Position numbers and translations under genes: made by a program. Below, piece by piece: positions 1 through 14,700 of a DNA stretch of 64,000 nt (the stretch's first letter is position 1; each line of letters begins with the position of its first letter). This DNA is from Cololabis saira (Eukaryota; Chordata; Actinopteri; Beloniformes; Belonidae), in assembly GCF_033807715.1 (NCBI RefSeq), contig NC_084599.1, positions 29,073,625 through 29,137,624 on the forward strand. The letters are read 5' to 3'. Under the pieces are notes generated by a model, which did not search any database, had not been told where the DNA came from, and saw only the letters and a list, made by a program, of their open reading frames with translations.

Positions 1-1085
1 ACAGATAGCACAGAGGTACAGGCCAAATGTAAAAGTTTCTATCTTTTTATTCTTTCTGAGTGGGGTTTACATAAGGTGCATCTTTTTAAAAATCTTTTTA
101 TTTTAATTTACTTATTTTTCGACTGCTGAAAGATGGTCTGTTATCGGTAACTAGGGAAAAATGGCTCTCTGATGTTTTTTGGGTTTGGTAAATGCACGTT
201 AAGCAGCTGATCTTTTTAGTCACAACATGTGTGATACGGATTTCCACCGTTCAAGGATACTTATTTTAATTTGAACATTAATTGTCTCTTTTTACTTATT
301 AGTTTGGTTAGTAAACTGTAAGCCAATGGTGTAAAATGTTATATAGTCAATCTTCGATATTTAGTTTACTTCATGGAAAAGTAAGGAAACAAAGTGTCAA
401 GTACTTCACATTTAATTCTCAGTTTTTCTTTGTATAGCAGAAAAAAAAACAATTGTCTCCTTTAAGCAACCTAAATTATAATATTAAACAAAAGTAAGTC
501 TACAGCAATTTGATAAATTATTTTTATTAATCAGAGCCTACAATTTCAGTTTTCAGTTTAACCAAGTTAAGTCAAACCTGTCAATAGTGCCAAGTTGGTA
601 TTAAATTTAGGTTAGGGATGTGTCATTGACAGATGTTGTTATTATTAGCAGTAGAGCATGACGAGTGGGAACGCTTGGCATGGTACTAGAGGTCTCTGAA
701 ATCTCACTTGTCTCATGGGAGGCTTAATTGGATTCAGGTTAGGCCCCAAGTGGAGATGTGCACCAATTCTGCCACTACCAAAAGATAATCGCGATGAAAG
801 TAGATCACTGCACAGTGCAGCGGCATGTTCAGGTTCGGAAGACTTGCGTTGCATATCATTAAACAAACTAGTTTTTTGAACAGTTGGCATGGCCAAAATG
901 TTGGTTTGAACTATGTTCTGTTGATGCACTTTGTATATTCCCCACCCTGAGGAAAATTAGCAACTCATAATTTTGAAAAAAACAAACAAACAAAAACCCA
1001 ATTCAAAACATTATGGCCTATGTCTTTGTGTTACCATTGTGAGGAATATTTTAATTGCCCATTTTAGGCTTATCCTGGCTGACTC

Positions 1086-1117
<32 letters not shown>

Positions 1118-1669
1118 TCAAATTTGGGAAAGCTTGGAGAAAGCTTTAGGCATTTTACAATTTGTGTTTCTCCATATTTTTGTGATGCATTAACAATGGC
1201 TGCTGCGAGTGTGTGCTCCACAGCAATATGTCAAGGGACAGATCAAGGTGGGGTTTGGATGAAACGGCATGAAGTAATAACAAAATGTGATATTGTTTCA
1301 ATTGACATTTATCAGCTAAATGTTCAGTCTCATCAAAAGTTGGAAAAATTGACTTAAATGACCTTTTTGTGTGACATTTCACATTAAATCAAATGCTACA
1401 CCTGTCATCCTTCATGTTTAACAGTTAAGAAATCCATAATTGTCAACTTGACCAATATGTCTGCACAGTAAAGAGAGCGGTTTCCTTCAATCCCCCAGGC
1501 ATTAGTCTTGGATTTGTGTTGTTCTACACGTCTGCGACATCATCCGAACCCCAGGAGCCTCTTGCTCAGTCTTGATGGATCCTCACTCTGCTGAAGCCCA
1601 ATACTGTTCTTCATCTTGTGTTGTCACAACCCCCCCTGCTACCTTGATTCACTCTTGGTCGTTGGCTAG
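1..1669 (+). other. DAZAP1 intron, left part
   Basis: AT-rich intron ending in the acceptor TAG at 1667-1669. It holds one 26-base poly(A) run at 1092-1117. I see no exon, RNA gene or recognisable transposon end. Confidence 0.7.
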
Positions 1670-3074
1670 GTTTTGGATTTATTACTTTCGAGGCCGAACA
1701 ATCAGTGGACCAGGCTGTCAACATGCATTTTCACGACATCATGGGCAAAAAAGTGTGTAGTTGTAGTTTTATTTTACCCTTAAAATCAAACAGAGGCTTG
1801 GGCGATGGAGTGATAGTAGTACTGTGATGCTGTCGTATTACATAAAATATATTTTCCAGTGAATTTTGGCTGATGATAACAGCATCAGCAACAGCTCAAA
1901 TTCAGCTTCTTGCACTCGAAAGTAGTTACATGTAGGATGACAAATTTACTTATTATAGTGCATGCACTTTTTACTCGTAAGCTTTCATTCTTTCCTCTCG
2001 CAGATTCAGTTGTCGCCCAAGGCTTTGTTTAAACTGACCACTCCTTTAGGGTGCAATATATCTGACAAAAGAGCAATAAGTTCATTGTATTTTCCTTTTG
2101 AGTCTTTCGATTTGCTGAATATGTGTACAAATTGTAACAAAATAAGGACTATACAGAATAAAATAAGAATCTAAATCTGAAATGATTTTCTTCACCTAAA
2201 GGATTGGTCCAATCAGTTTTTTTTTTTTGTTTTGTTTTTTTTTTAATGTTTTGTTTGCAGGTCACTTACATGTCAACATTTATTTATTTTTTGGTTCTTT
2301 TTTGAAAAGCTCAACTCAGTGACCTCAGTTGAAGAATCTCCATACTGTGTCTGTCAATTGAAATAACCAATGAAAGGGTTTAGCTCAGTGGGTGTACCAG
2401 ATGGGTGGGGCTTACTGCATTAAGTCAATTTGGATAGTATCAGGTAGGCCGCCCATCCAGGCAACAACACCGCATAATGTATGTAATGGTGTTATGTTTA
2501 GTAGTTTTACTAAACATCTGGCAAACTTTGTGTTGCACTGTAGTATGTAGCAAATACCACCCACCTGGCACCTCAGCTGAGTAAAACTACCGCCAAGTTT
2601 TAATTGGCACACATCTGGTCTCAAGACTCAAGAGGTTTTGATTGCACTGTTTTAGCTCAGTTATTAACCCAGTCGCTTTACCTACACTGAAATACAAAGC
2701 GATTAGAAGAAAGATCACCTGATTTGGCCATGATGGAAAAGAGAAAAAAGAAATTCAAGTAGAGCTTCATCTGTCCACTTCAATGTTTAGTTTAGTTTAG
2801 TTTATTTAAGGATCCCCATTAGAAGCACACAAATATGCCTCTAGTCTTCCTGGGGTCCTGAACATAAAAATACAGTACAGTGCAGTCATACAATAACAAA
2901 AACGACAACAAAAACATTTAAAAAAAACAATTAAGCAGGCTGCACGGACCTAAACCTAAATTTAAGAGTAATACTGATAAACAGTAAAGTAAATAGAGCC
3001 AAATTAAAAATAATCAAGAGAGAACAAAGACAATCAGACAGACAATGTATGTTATTCATGAAGCTGTGTAAAAA

Positions 3075-3123
<49 letters not shown>

Positions 3124-6100
3124 ATACTGTGGATATAAAATGGTACATTTGCTGCCCAATAATTAATCAATATCTATGCAAATATTTTTACCAGGAAAAA
3201 AAAAAGAAAAACAACCCAGGAAAACCTCCAAATTTGATTTTCTTTTTGAATACCTTTTTCAAACATGTAGCTTATGAACAACTTATTTAGTTAAGATGTC
3301 ACTGATTATTCTATTACACAGACGAGTTAAATCTCATGTCTTATGTAAACGATTGGGTCTAACCTGCATGCTCTCCACTAGCACATGTTCCCCTCGACTT
3401 TGACCTCATTTTCAGCAGGAATCGAGGTTCGACTTAATCCATTGTTCTTGACTTGACATTACCTTATGCTGGGACTTGAGGGAGGCCAAGAGATATGAGT
3501 TATAAAATTAGAAATGGGAACACATCAAACTGTGGAACAAATCCCAGTTGTGCTGTTGGGGACCGTATAGAAGTCATGGTATCCATCACTCCTAGATGCG
3601 ATGCCCACGGGAGAGGACGCTCAGGTAGCTGGCGGCGATGGCGAGGCCACTGCTGGAAACATGTGCATGTAATTAGGTCGACAGAGAAGAAAGGGAGGAG
3701 GCTGGGGAAGGTGGTAACACCTTAAAGCAGGGAGGTATCTGTGGTTCGTTTCCTGCTGCAAGGTGACCCCAATAACTCAACCCTTCAGTCTATTTCTGGT
3801 TGTTTCCCCTTGGTTTCAGCCTGTTTCTTTGCTCTGGTTAACTGCTGGTAGTCTTACCTAATTACCCACAGGAAGGTTTGTCATGATGAAATATAACTGG
3901 TAATAACACACAAATAAAGAAATCAATGACCATTACTGAATTATCAACAATAGATTATTTCAGTCATAAAAAAAATTAATATCTTGAAAATGTTTAATGC
4001 ATAAAGATGGTGTACCACACCTTTAAGTGCAAACAACAGTGCATGAGTCGCCTGCTCTTTTATTGAAAAGCCTTTTTTCCCATTTGACACAGTATGAAGG
4101 TTCTGTTTTCTTATTGGTCAAAAAGACTGTTTATTTGTACTTTCTGCATGCTTACTTAATATTCTGTTAGAATTGAGGTACAAATTTCTCTTTACATCCA
4201 CCCCTCTCCCTTACAAAACGTATTGCAAATAAAATAAAATGAGATCCTTTTTAAGCGTTAGCTGGAGAAAGGTAAGTCATGGCCTTACATTAGATGTATT
4301 TATCGTTTATAGGACAATTGATTATACATTGCTTTTAAATCTATGTTTCTCAGGTACATTTTTATAAGGTTCCACTTTGGAGATGAGGTATTTATATATA
4401 TTTTTAGAGCTAAAATTCCAGCTAGCACTTAGTACCTGAGACACATAGCTATATAGCTCTTGCGGCTATACAGTAATATTTATTTACATAACTTCCCCTT
4501 TTAAACAAGTAAACATAAAGTGACAGATTTCAAACTGGCCCAAAATGTTGAGGATAATTATGACATAATAAGACAGGCTTATTTAGCTGAGGGACTTCAT
4601 TGACCCTTTACTGGTGTTGCCAAATGTGCCCCCCTTGTCCTTTGTTCAGGTGGAAGTAAAGAAGGCTGAACCTCGTGACAGCAAAGCCCCTGGCCAGCTT
4701 GGCCCTGGCCAGTGGGCACCCAGGGGCATCTTGAGTGCAGCTAATGGTTGGACAGCACAGCCGGCCCAGGGTTGGCAACAGACTTATGGGCCACAGGGTG
4801 AGTGGGAACATGTCCCAGAGCAGAGTGTTCACACAAAATCCTTGATGTAACTGTGTAAATGTGTTAAATTCTTAGTTTAAAAGTGACCGTGTGCATAGGG
4901 TTGCCACCTTTCAGAAATAGAAATAAGGGACACCCTGATTTCAGCAGCGCAGGAGCCAAAAGAAAAAAGCCCCCAAACTTCTAAACTGAATAAAAATGTG
5001 TTTTATTTTTATATAAAATTTTTATATAAAAAAACAAAATGCTTTGATTTAAAGTTTAAAGTGCTTTAATAGCATTGAACTTGCATGACTGTACAGACAG
5101 ACAACCATACTAGCAACTGAAATAGCCTCCTATGCTACTGTATGTCCACATCAGCCCAGCTGTATAATATAGCCTATAGGTGAAGAATATGGTGTAAAAG
5201 TTAATTTATTTCAATAATCCAACTAGAATATGGTGTAAAAGTTAATTTATTTCAATAATTCAACTAGAATATGGTGTAAAAGTTAACTTATTTCAATAAT
5301 TCAACTAGACTATGGTGTAAAAGTTAATTTATTTCAATAATTCAACTAGAATATGGTGTAAAAGTTAACTTATTTCAATAATTCAACTAGACTATGGTGT
5401 AAAAGTTAATTTATTTCAATAATTCAACTAGAATATGGTGTAAAAGTTAATTTATTTCAATAATTCAACTAGAATATGGTGTAAAGGTTAACTTATTTCA
5501 ATAATTCAACTAGAATATGGTGTAAAGGTTAATTTATTTCAATAATTCAACTAGAATATGGTGTAAAAGTTAATGAAAATACGGTACAAATCGCGTCCCG
5601 TATTAGTGCAATACGGGACGCAACATTTTTTTCTCAAATAAAGGACAATTCCGTATTTTAAGGGACGGGTGGCAACCCTACGTGTGCATGTAGCACAATG
5701 TTTTCAGTGCTGATATTGTGAATATTGAATTTGTGATCATTTAACCTTTTCATATATGAGTTTGTCTCAATGTTTTCTTCCCCCTACCCCGTCTTCATGA
5801 AGGAGTCTGGGTGTCCGCTACTGGCCAGCCCATAGGTAAGTGTTAGCCCTACACTTGACCTCCCTATAGTGAGTTTCTTGTATGTTGTGGAACTGTGAGA
5901 TTGGAGATAGATGTGACTTTGCCATGTGATCGTGTGCTTATCTTACAACGCTTACATGACACAAAGGGGGTTGCTTTCAGCTCGGCCCAAAGGTTGATGA
6001 CAGTTAAAAGTACACGTTATCACTGATTCCTATAGGCTGGGGCTGCTGATAATTTGCTTTTTGAGACAGATGGTAGCCTTGAATGGATTCCGGCCTCCCC

Positions 6101-8720
6101 CTGCTATTGGTCAGGTTAGTCCAGGTCCGAGTCCAGGTCAGCCGGTAGCGCTGAATGCAGTATTAGCCCTGTACTTGCTTAGAAACTGCCTCACTTTCAA
6201 ATGGTGTTCTGCAACTGAAGTTTAAAAATGTTTCATCAACATTATCTGTCAGTTGATCAATAATGACAAGTTGATGGAATTCAGATACATGTGTTCTGCT
6301 TAGGATACCACTTGATATGGTAGCTTTTGTTTGTGTTCTTAATTAAAAATAATCATTCATTTAAATAAATCAATAAAAGCCAGCATATAATCATGCTCTG
6401 TGTTGAACCAGGTGGGTATGGACCTCCGCTAACGGCAAGCCGGGGAACCCCCACACATCCCCCATCACCCTTTAACGCATTCCTGGTCACAACCCCAGCG
6501 GGCAGTTTTGCTGCACCTCAGGGCTATCCTCAACAGGGCTACACAACAGCACCTCAGTTTGGTAAGTGTTATTAATTCACTTATTTGTTGGATGATGGGT
6601 TATTCTTTTACACTGAAAAGTACCGACTTGTGATATGGTTGCAGTGTGAGTCCACATAAGACTTATTTCTGTTGTGGCACTTGAATTTCCTTTCCATAAA
6701 GTTTTTTTGTTGAGTGCAAAAGCCTAAAACGTAAAAGTCATACTGGAGAGTAAAAATAATTTTGAGCTCATTACTTTACAAGGCAGTACTTTTATGTTTT
6801 TAGAATAAGGGTGTGTAAGTTTCTTAATGGTATTTGTGAAGTGTTAAGTCAGTTCTGCTGTAACTCTGGTAAGGGAGGAACCTTCATCTTATCAGAGAGG
6901 GACAGCATGGCCTGCAGACACCCAGAATTTGGTGTGGTGTTGCTGAAAGAACAATAAAGGATTGTTCCTTTCAAATGATCTATATTATTGCTCTTTCAGT
7001 TGACTTAATATTGTGTTGATTACTAAGAGAACAGGACATGCATGTTGCTGAAATGGTCAGTTTGATTTGGAAGCCAGTGTTTATGAAAGATGTTAGTAGT
7101 TGACGGGATTTGGATTATACGGTGTAAAATTAGAAGTTGATTGTGTGAGAAGAAACTACAGATGCACCGATTGGAATTTTCTTGGCCATTTCCAATCATA
7201 GATTTTTGAGTTTGACCTGCCGATACCGATTTTTCTGGGTTCAGGGTATTTTTTTATTTATTTTTTCTTTGGGAAAAACTGTATTATTTTTTTGTTCAAT
7301 TATTTGTTATTGTAAAATTCGTATAGTACAGTTATTTCATTGGTATAACTTTTTTTAATTATTATTAAACAAACAGTAGGCTTTAAATTTTGACTTTATA
7401 ACATCCTTGCAATCAATAACTGGCCAGAGTGAACTGTAGCTTCTCTTCAGTGTTGCTGAACCTTCTCTGAAGCAAATTCAGCGGTTTAGTTATTAGCGCT
7501 GTACAGTCATCAATGGCTGAAGTGGATCAAAACATTTAATCAAAATTTTCCGAAGACAAGAATTGATGTTCAAAATTCTTTCATAACGTGTTATTTTAAT
7601 TCACTTTAGATGTTGACTACTGTATATTATCAATTCGTACCACATCAGGTGAATTTATCAATTGTTTTTACTTTATATAAATTCACCTTCATTGAATTCC
7701 ATATTGAAATGTGTAACTTTACGTCAGAAATAAACATATTTTTATTCTGATTTTAAAAAAAAAACTGTTTTGGTCTCCATTACCAGATTTCACATCCAAT
7801 AAGGCTCTAATACCACTTAAGCTGAATTCATGTAATGGATTAAATTTATATATATTATGGGACGAAGCCTTTTGTTTGGTATACTGGTTAGTCAGTGGCT
7901 AGCCTTCATCACTTCCTCATCAGCAGTTCATACTCACCGGACATCTGGCGTCGCCTAAACACAGCAGTCATCTCTGAGTTCACCACCGAAACCATATGTG
8001 AAACAGAATATTTTGCTGTAAAAGGATGGGCTGATGGAGTTGGTCGCCCCAGATAACATTGACATAAGGTGGGCACGTTTGAGTTGTCTTCCAACATGGC
8101 GCCCCACATTAAAATTGCACTTTAGAAAAACCTACAGTGGGATGTTGCGGATCATCTGTCCAACAATATTTAAGTTCTATGGTCAGTAAAAATGTCCACG
8201 TTATCGTGTTGCTCCTGCTAAATATGTCATATTTAATGTGCTGCGTACATTATATGGCGTATGCGCAAAATGGACCGGAATTGAATTGGTAAAAAAGTGA
8301 GGATGACCACCGGCTGGTCACCGGTCAGGCCAGTCACGCTGAAAATGGTGAAATTCCAGTCCCTGGCCGGTCAATCGGTGCATCTCTAGAAGAAACCTCA
8401 TGAAAGTTAAGCAACAGTTGAAAATAATGATCTGGGAAATATTATTTTGTTACTCTCCAGCAGGTTACAGTTTTGCCACACCCCAAGCAGACCAGTATGC
8501 TCAACAAGTTCCTCCTCCACCCACCACTCCAGGAACGGCACCGCTAGGCTTTGCCCCCGCCACCACTCCTACTCAGGACTTGAGCAAAGCACCCACTGGG
8601 CAGCATGATTTCCCTTATAGCCAGTATGGTAAGACAAGAACAGTGCATAAAGAAGTATGCTGCCCATTCTTTGTCCCATTTGAATTTTAATCACCGTCTC
8701 GAACCTGCTGAACTCCCTGG

Positions 8721-8767
<47 letters not shown>

Positions 8768-11700
8768 GGGTGCAACTACAGCTCATTGAAGTTAATGACC
8801 ACAGTTCCTGTACAAGCAGGAGCTTGCTCTTGGTACCATTTAGCTTGAGCAGCTACACATCCATACATGCTTCTTGCATACATGAACTACCTCTGGCTCT
8901 GCAATGAAGGTGCTGCTGAAGTTTCACCACATCCAGGAGCCTCCAGCAGTCATTTCTGTCGAGTTCCAACTGGTCTTTCAATTAGTTCAAAAAGATTGGT
9001 AGGTTATTAATTAGATCATCCTGTCTTGCAATGTTTTTGTTTGTTTTGCATATTTATTTTCATTTTAAAAGTCGTGTGATGTGATCCTGACTGGCTGTAC
9101 TTGACATATGATTTGATCCTAATATCCCTGCCTTTTCATTAATCCCCTCTACACTTCCTGCTCCTCTTCCTCCCCGTGGGTGACTTTTCTGGCTTCTTTT
9201 CCTGGTCTTGACATAGCTGCTATAGAAGAGCACCAGCATGACAATAATGTGTCCATTGAAATGAATATCTGGCCTTGGGCATGTCCAACCCTCCAAGCAA
9301 CCTATCAAAAACTTTGCGCACATTCATGTGTATTACACAGGAACCTTCGATGATTGTGTGCAGATTGATGTTATGTTGTTTGCCTTGTACAGTAGATCCA
9401 GAATGCTTGAGTTCTGGACCATTCCTTTAATGTGCCTGGATTTCTGACCCTAGTGGAGAATTTTGTGGTCCTTGAACAGGACTTTTAGTCTATAACACTA
9501 TCCTTGGACCTCCTTTTAGCTGTTTATCTTTTGACTGAATTCAGTCAGAGTTCACAGAGTGTGATTTAAAATGTTTTACCGAACATTAGTATCACAAATA
9601 TAACAAAGCTAAATTATGTTTTATTAATACCGAAAGGGATATTATGTTTTTACAGAGTAAATTGCATAGTAAACGTTAAGTTACATTAAAATAAATCAGA
9701 GGTGAGAAACTGTTTGATAATAGTCTCAAACCCCATAGATCATCACAAATGCGTTCGAGTGTTATGTTTGTTGCCGGGCAACAACTGTAGTGATGATGTC
9801 ACATGCAGGAATATAACACAGGTGAATTCTCTCAGTAGACGGTATGGATGGAAACTTGCATTCAGCAGTTCAAAACCTGGAGTGCAGCTGAAGTAAACTT
9901 CTCCACTCCCCTCAACTTCTTCTTTTTTTTAATTTCAGAATGTGCTTCTTTTGAGATCCTTCCTTCATCTTTGTGCTTCCATGCAAACATATTTTAGGCA
10001 GAAATTACACCCCATAACATTCCAAGCACATTTTAATGTTAGAGTAAGCACACAGTCCCAACCCTAGACACTCACCAAACTAAGAAATATATGCTTGACT
10101 GGCAGTTTTTCCCTCAAATAATTAAATTTCCCTTGTCCTCAGCTTGGCTGTGGATGTCATAAAGGAAGCATATTATGCACGTTTTGTTCAGAAGTTGATA
10201 GAAATTGGTCAATGACATGGCTGTGACATGTTTTGAGCAAAATAACCAAGGGATACAGATCAAAAACTTCCTTTTCAATGACACCTTTTTTAGCTTGGAG
10301 TTATCTTAATGTCAAGTCACTATGAAAAATTAAGCGATGTTAAAGACAATGACGCTATTTTCAGAACGAAAGAGTTCTGACCTTTTAATTTTTGAGATAT
10401 AACAAATGGGGTTTGATTTAAAGCCAGGTGATTGGGTGCCTGGATAATTGTTCTCTGACCTGTAATGGTGACATTAAAAATATTTTCAAATATGGCTGAA
10501 AGGGTTGGGGTTTTTTTTTTTTTTTTGTTTTCCCCTTGAAACTTAGACGGCACAGACGGAGACTTGGAATCTTCAAATTGTGATTTTTGTTTAAAGCAGT
10601 GTGTCAGCTCAAATTCAGATAGCAGGTGTTAATTCAGAGGCTTCTGTTTGCCAGCTGCGGATATTTTGTATTGTGACTTGGCTTTCAGCTGCTTCAAACC
10701 TCTGAATCTCCATTTCAAACAGCCATTTGATTGCTGTCAGTCATGGCAGGTGTTCATCTTGTTCAGTGTTTGCTGCTTGTGCCGATCTTCCATCCAGCTT
10801 TTTGCTTTAAATGTTTGCTGCCTGTTCAAGTATGGCTACCAGTCAGTAGGAGCAAAACACAGCCTCATACCGGCTTTGTGAAGTGTTGTGCTCATGATGC
10901 AAATTTATGAAAGATTGTTTTAGATTGTTAGCAAAGGCTAACACTGGATATGACATTGTGAGGTTGCTAAAAATGATTTAATTGGACAGATTAAATAAGC
11001 CTGGTTTTGATTAAGGTTGTGTTGCTTGAGAGGACCTTCTTCTTTTCAATAATGTTACTATGAGATGGGATTAATTCCAGTGTTTTTGTAAGTTATTGTC
11101 CATTTAATATCATAAAACATTTCTTTTAACCTACAGTTTGATATAGCTATACCACTATATCAGTGACACTCTCAAATGTCTATGTTGTATTTAACATATC
11201 GTTGAAGGCAGCAAGTGTTTAATACCAGCCTGTTCAATCCATGGATGTAAATGTCACAGATTACAATCTGCAGTAAAGTTTACTGGACATTAACACCATA
11301 TTGGTTTCCCTGTGTTAGTGTTGCCAGGCTGGCGAGTAACATGAGCAGAGTCAATTGTAAGAAATTGCAGCCAGACGAGGTAGAGGCAGAGCTAATGATT
11401 TACATGTTAAAAGTCAAATGTGTGGTTGTGTATATTGTAGGCAATCTAAGGCCCTAAAAGATTGTCTTTAAAAAGTATACAATTTGATGAGAAGACGTAG
11501 ATTTCTAGCTTGTTAGTGGCTGATCAAAGCAGTTGCTTTCTTGCAATAGTTTGATCTAAAAAGTCCCCCTCCTGGATATTTATAATATCCTTTCCTAAGA
11601 GAATGGAGTTTTTTCAAGAATAAAACGGTCTAAAGCGTGCATCAAACATTAACTTACTTTGAAGTTGATTTTAAATGTGGCACGTTACATATAACAAGTT

Positions 11701-14700
11701 TCAAAACGTTTCTGCTAGTATCATATAAGATCAGAAAGAAGCTGAAAACACGAGGAAATCCCTAAGAAACATGCAAAACCACTGATCTCAATTCCATTCT
11801 TGTCATAAAATATTCTTAACAAAAAGCCATGTTTTAATTGCATGCTCCTTAGTGTGTTATACACATTTCACAAAATTTCATAAGAGTAGGCTTGATGTGA
11901 AAGTCAAAAATAAATACATCATTTAATATTGAAAATAAGACGTCCATCGTGCTAACAAATAGCTTATCACTCAGATTCAAAATTGATTTGGACTTCCAGG
12001 TGAAACTAAAAAGTTATGCCTCCCTAAGCATAGTGTCAACCTATTGACTATTGACTTTCTCTGTACTGCTCTGTTAGCTCATTAAGTGGGGGAACTATAT
12101 AAAGTAGCTGGCCAGCAGTATGTAGGTTCAGTCAACCTGGTCTCCTCGTCTCCCTGATAGGCTTGGGTAACTACCCTCAGGACCCCTCTGCCTACGGACC
12201 AACGCGTCCTTCTCACAATTATGGTCAGGATGAGCAGGGAGGATATAGTGCAGGTAGGTGCCAGCATCGCCTTCTCCAGAACCAGCATTTGTTTAGTACT
12301 TGACTTTGTTATAAAGCTGCAGCCTGATTCTTTGTCTCCTTTCTTTTGCTCTGTGTTTGGTATTTTGCATGTACATTTTGCATGTACATACAAATTACTG
12401 CGTTCTCTTGTATAGTAAAATCCAATGATCACTTCTGTCAAAGCTGACTGGACTTGAAATTTACATCAAAATTGGACGAGTTTGGTTGGAAGCATGTCAG
12501 CTCCGTCAGTTTCTGTGGATTTACTATACCAAGACTAACATGTCCCCCTTTTTTGTTCACTGTCTGCGTTGCTTTGCTGATTTGTAAAAGGATGATCTAA
12601 TTGTCAGGAAATTTGTTCATGGTTCAGCTGTCTCAATGCATCAGTAGTCCATTCACTCGTTGTTTTTTCCTCCATGTACTGTCTTTACAATATAGCTAAA
12701 GGGGTGATAAAGGAAAGAATATTTAAAGGCCATAGTACCAATAAATTTAAATTTTTCACAGATTTTTTTTTTTTTTTTCAGTCCCGTTGAGACTGCTTCC
12801 TGTGTTCAAACTTTTTACAAAAGAAATGTGTTGTATTTTCAAATTTGTCCCATTCTCCCTCTTTTCTCTCTTGTCTCTCCTCTGTTACTATAAATTTTAT
12901 CCAGAGCTGTTTTATATTGGAAAAAATGTGGTTCTTGCGTTAACTGAATGTTTCCAGGGCAGGAAAATGACCATTCACTAGCAGAACTCTGCACAGATCT
13001 GGCCAGCAAATTTGGAGCAAACTTCTCAGTCATTTCAATTTCAAAGGCCTGTGGGCTTGAACAGTGGTCTGGAATTTTCTGCAGGCAGATAAGTTTCCTT
13101 CCCTGGGAGTCGCTGTGCTTCCCTCATGTGTTTGCAGGGAGATGGTGACATTCAGAATAGTAATGATTATAGTGTATATTCTGCTGATCATGCAAGAGGA
13201 TTTAGACATTGTTTTATCTTCAGTAAAACTGACAAACATGTTTCGTAAATAAAAAAAGCTGAGACTTTCCTGTTTATATTTAAGAAGTTCCAACAAAACT
13301 GTTTTTAAATGAAAGAGCTAATTGAATTATTATGGTATTTGACTCTCGTGAAATCTTTTTTTAAAGACTGCTGATAATACAGACTGCATTTCTGAGCTGA
13401 TTTGTTGTTGGATAAGTAATTTCCCCTATGTCAAATTCAGATGTATCTGTTTTATTTAAAGAGAAACGTATTTCAGACCCCTTAAACAGATATAAAATAA
13501 ACAATGAAAAAAAGTAAAATGTACAATAAATACTAAAATCCTATGGTGAACCTACTTATCTGTCTGATTAACATACAGTAGCATTGTCTTAGAACTTGTG
13601 CTTAAGAGTCTCATTGTTTACAGATGCTGTTCACAAATGCAAAAAAAAAAGTATAGTGTGCATTTAAAAGCTGAAAATTACAGATATTAAATTGTTAGTA
13701 CCCTTACCTGGTGAAATTAGAATTAATTACTAGTCATGAAATAACCTGAAACTGCCAAAATTTAATGGAAAACATTTTTTTTTAATGACAGACCATTGCC
13801 ACCAAACCTCATGATTCTGTCCCTTTTTGCAGATGATGTGATTCTTCTTCTTCTTCTTTTTTTTGCATCATTGAGCTATAATTTTCATATCTCACTTGAG
13901 CGGTGCGCAGTACTCTGGTTGAGAAACGGCACCTTCAAACCTGAGGCTATAAAAAATCTGAGTGAGGAACGAGTGAAGTGTGGCATTGATGATGGTATGG
14001 CATCTGCAGTTATGTGGAGTCTGTATGGGTCCGTTGTGGTGTGGAGAGAGCTGAGCCAAAAGGCAACACTGCTCTATCTACATTCCCTTCCCCACCTATG
14101 GTCACACATTATGGATAGTGACTGAAAGAACGAGATCACATATACAAGTAGCTGAAATGAATTTCCCCTGCAGGGGTGGCTGGACTCTCCCATTGGCTTG
14201 GGTTCCAGCAGGGATGGGAATGCTGTGGTCTAGCTGTGCCACAGTTATATTCTGTCTTCAGCGTGACCTCAGATCCCACTGGGAGCGTTTCAGAAGTGGA
14301 GTGCTTCTGAGTGCCATTCGTTTGGTTGGTTTTGTGAAATTACAAGTCTACCGGAAGGTTTTAGTGCTGTTGAGAACTACAGTTATCTGCTTGTTTAAAG
14401 ACATGATTATAAGGTAATACTCACCTTCCCTTCTAAAAACTCTCACCATGTCTTGTCCTCTTAGCTATTATCCTTATAAAAAGGATGGGTGGTGTCAAAT
14501 ACAAGGTGCTTTTCAACTTCTAAAACAAATTTCTCCGCATATGTCGTAGAAATCTTTTCTGAGACACCCAGACTTGTTTACCTGTGGTGTCCATGGCTCA
14601 ATCTGGTGTTGATGTACAAGTCAGTCCACTCATGGAAACTGACTGGATTCTCTACACCATTCTTGTATCTGATTCCTGCCAGCTCCATCTGCTGTATGTG

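Larger units (their letters stand above)
1753..4649 (+). other. DAZAP1 intron
   Basis: Intron between the RRM2-end exon and the VEVKKAEPRDSK exon. It holds a LINE 3'-end relic (2785-2940) and an A/TA simple repeat (3070-3122). The remaining sequence shows no coding pattern. Confidence 0.7.

Noticed and set aside
2376..2400. tRNA A-box-like TTTAGCTCAGTGGGT
   Set aside because: No B box or cloverleaf follows; at most a remnant of a tRNA-derived SINE.
5185..5575. Regular direct repeats that could suggest a CRISPR array
   Set aside because: Units are contiguous with no unique spacers and lie in a vertebrate intron transposon. The same holds for the 128-bp array at 62571.
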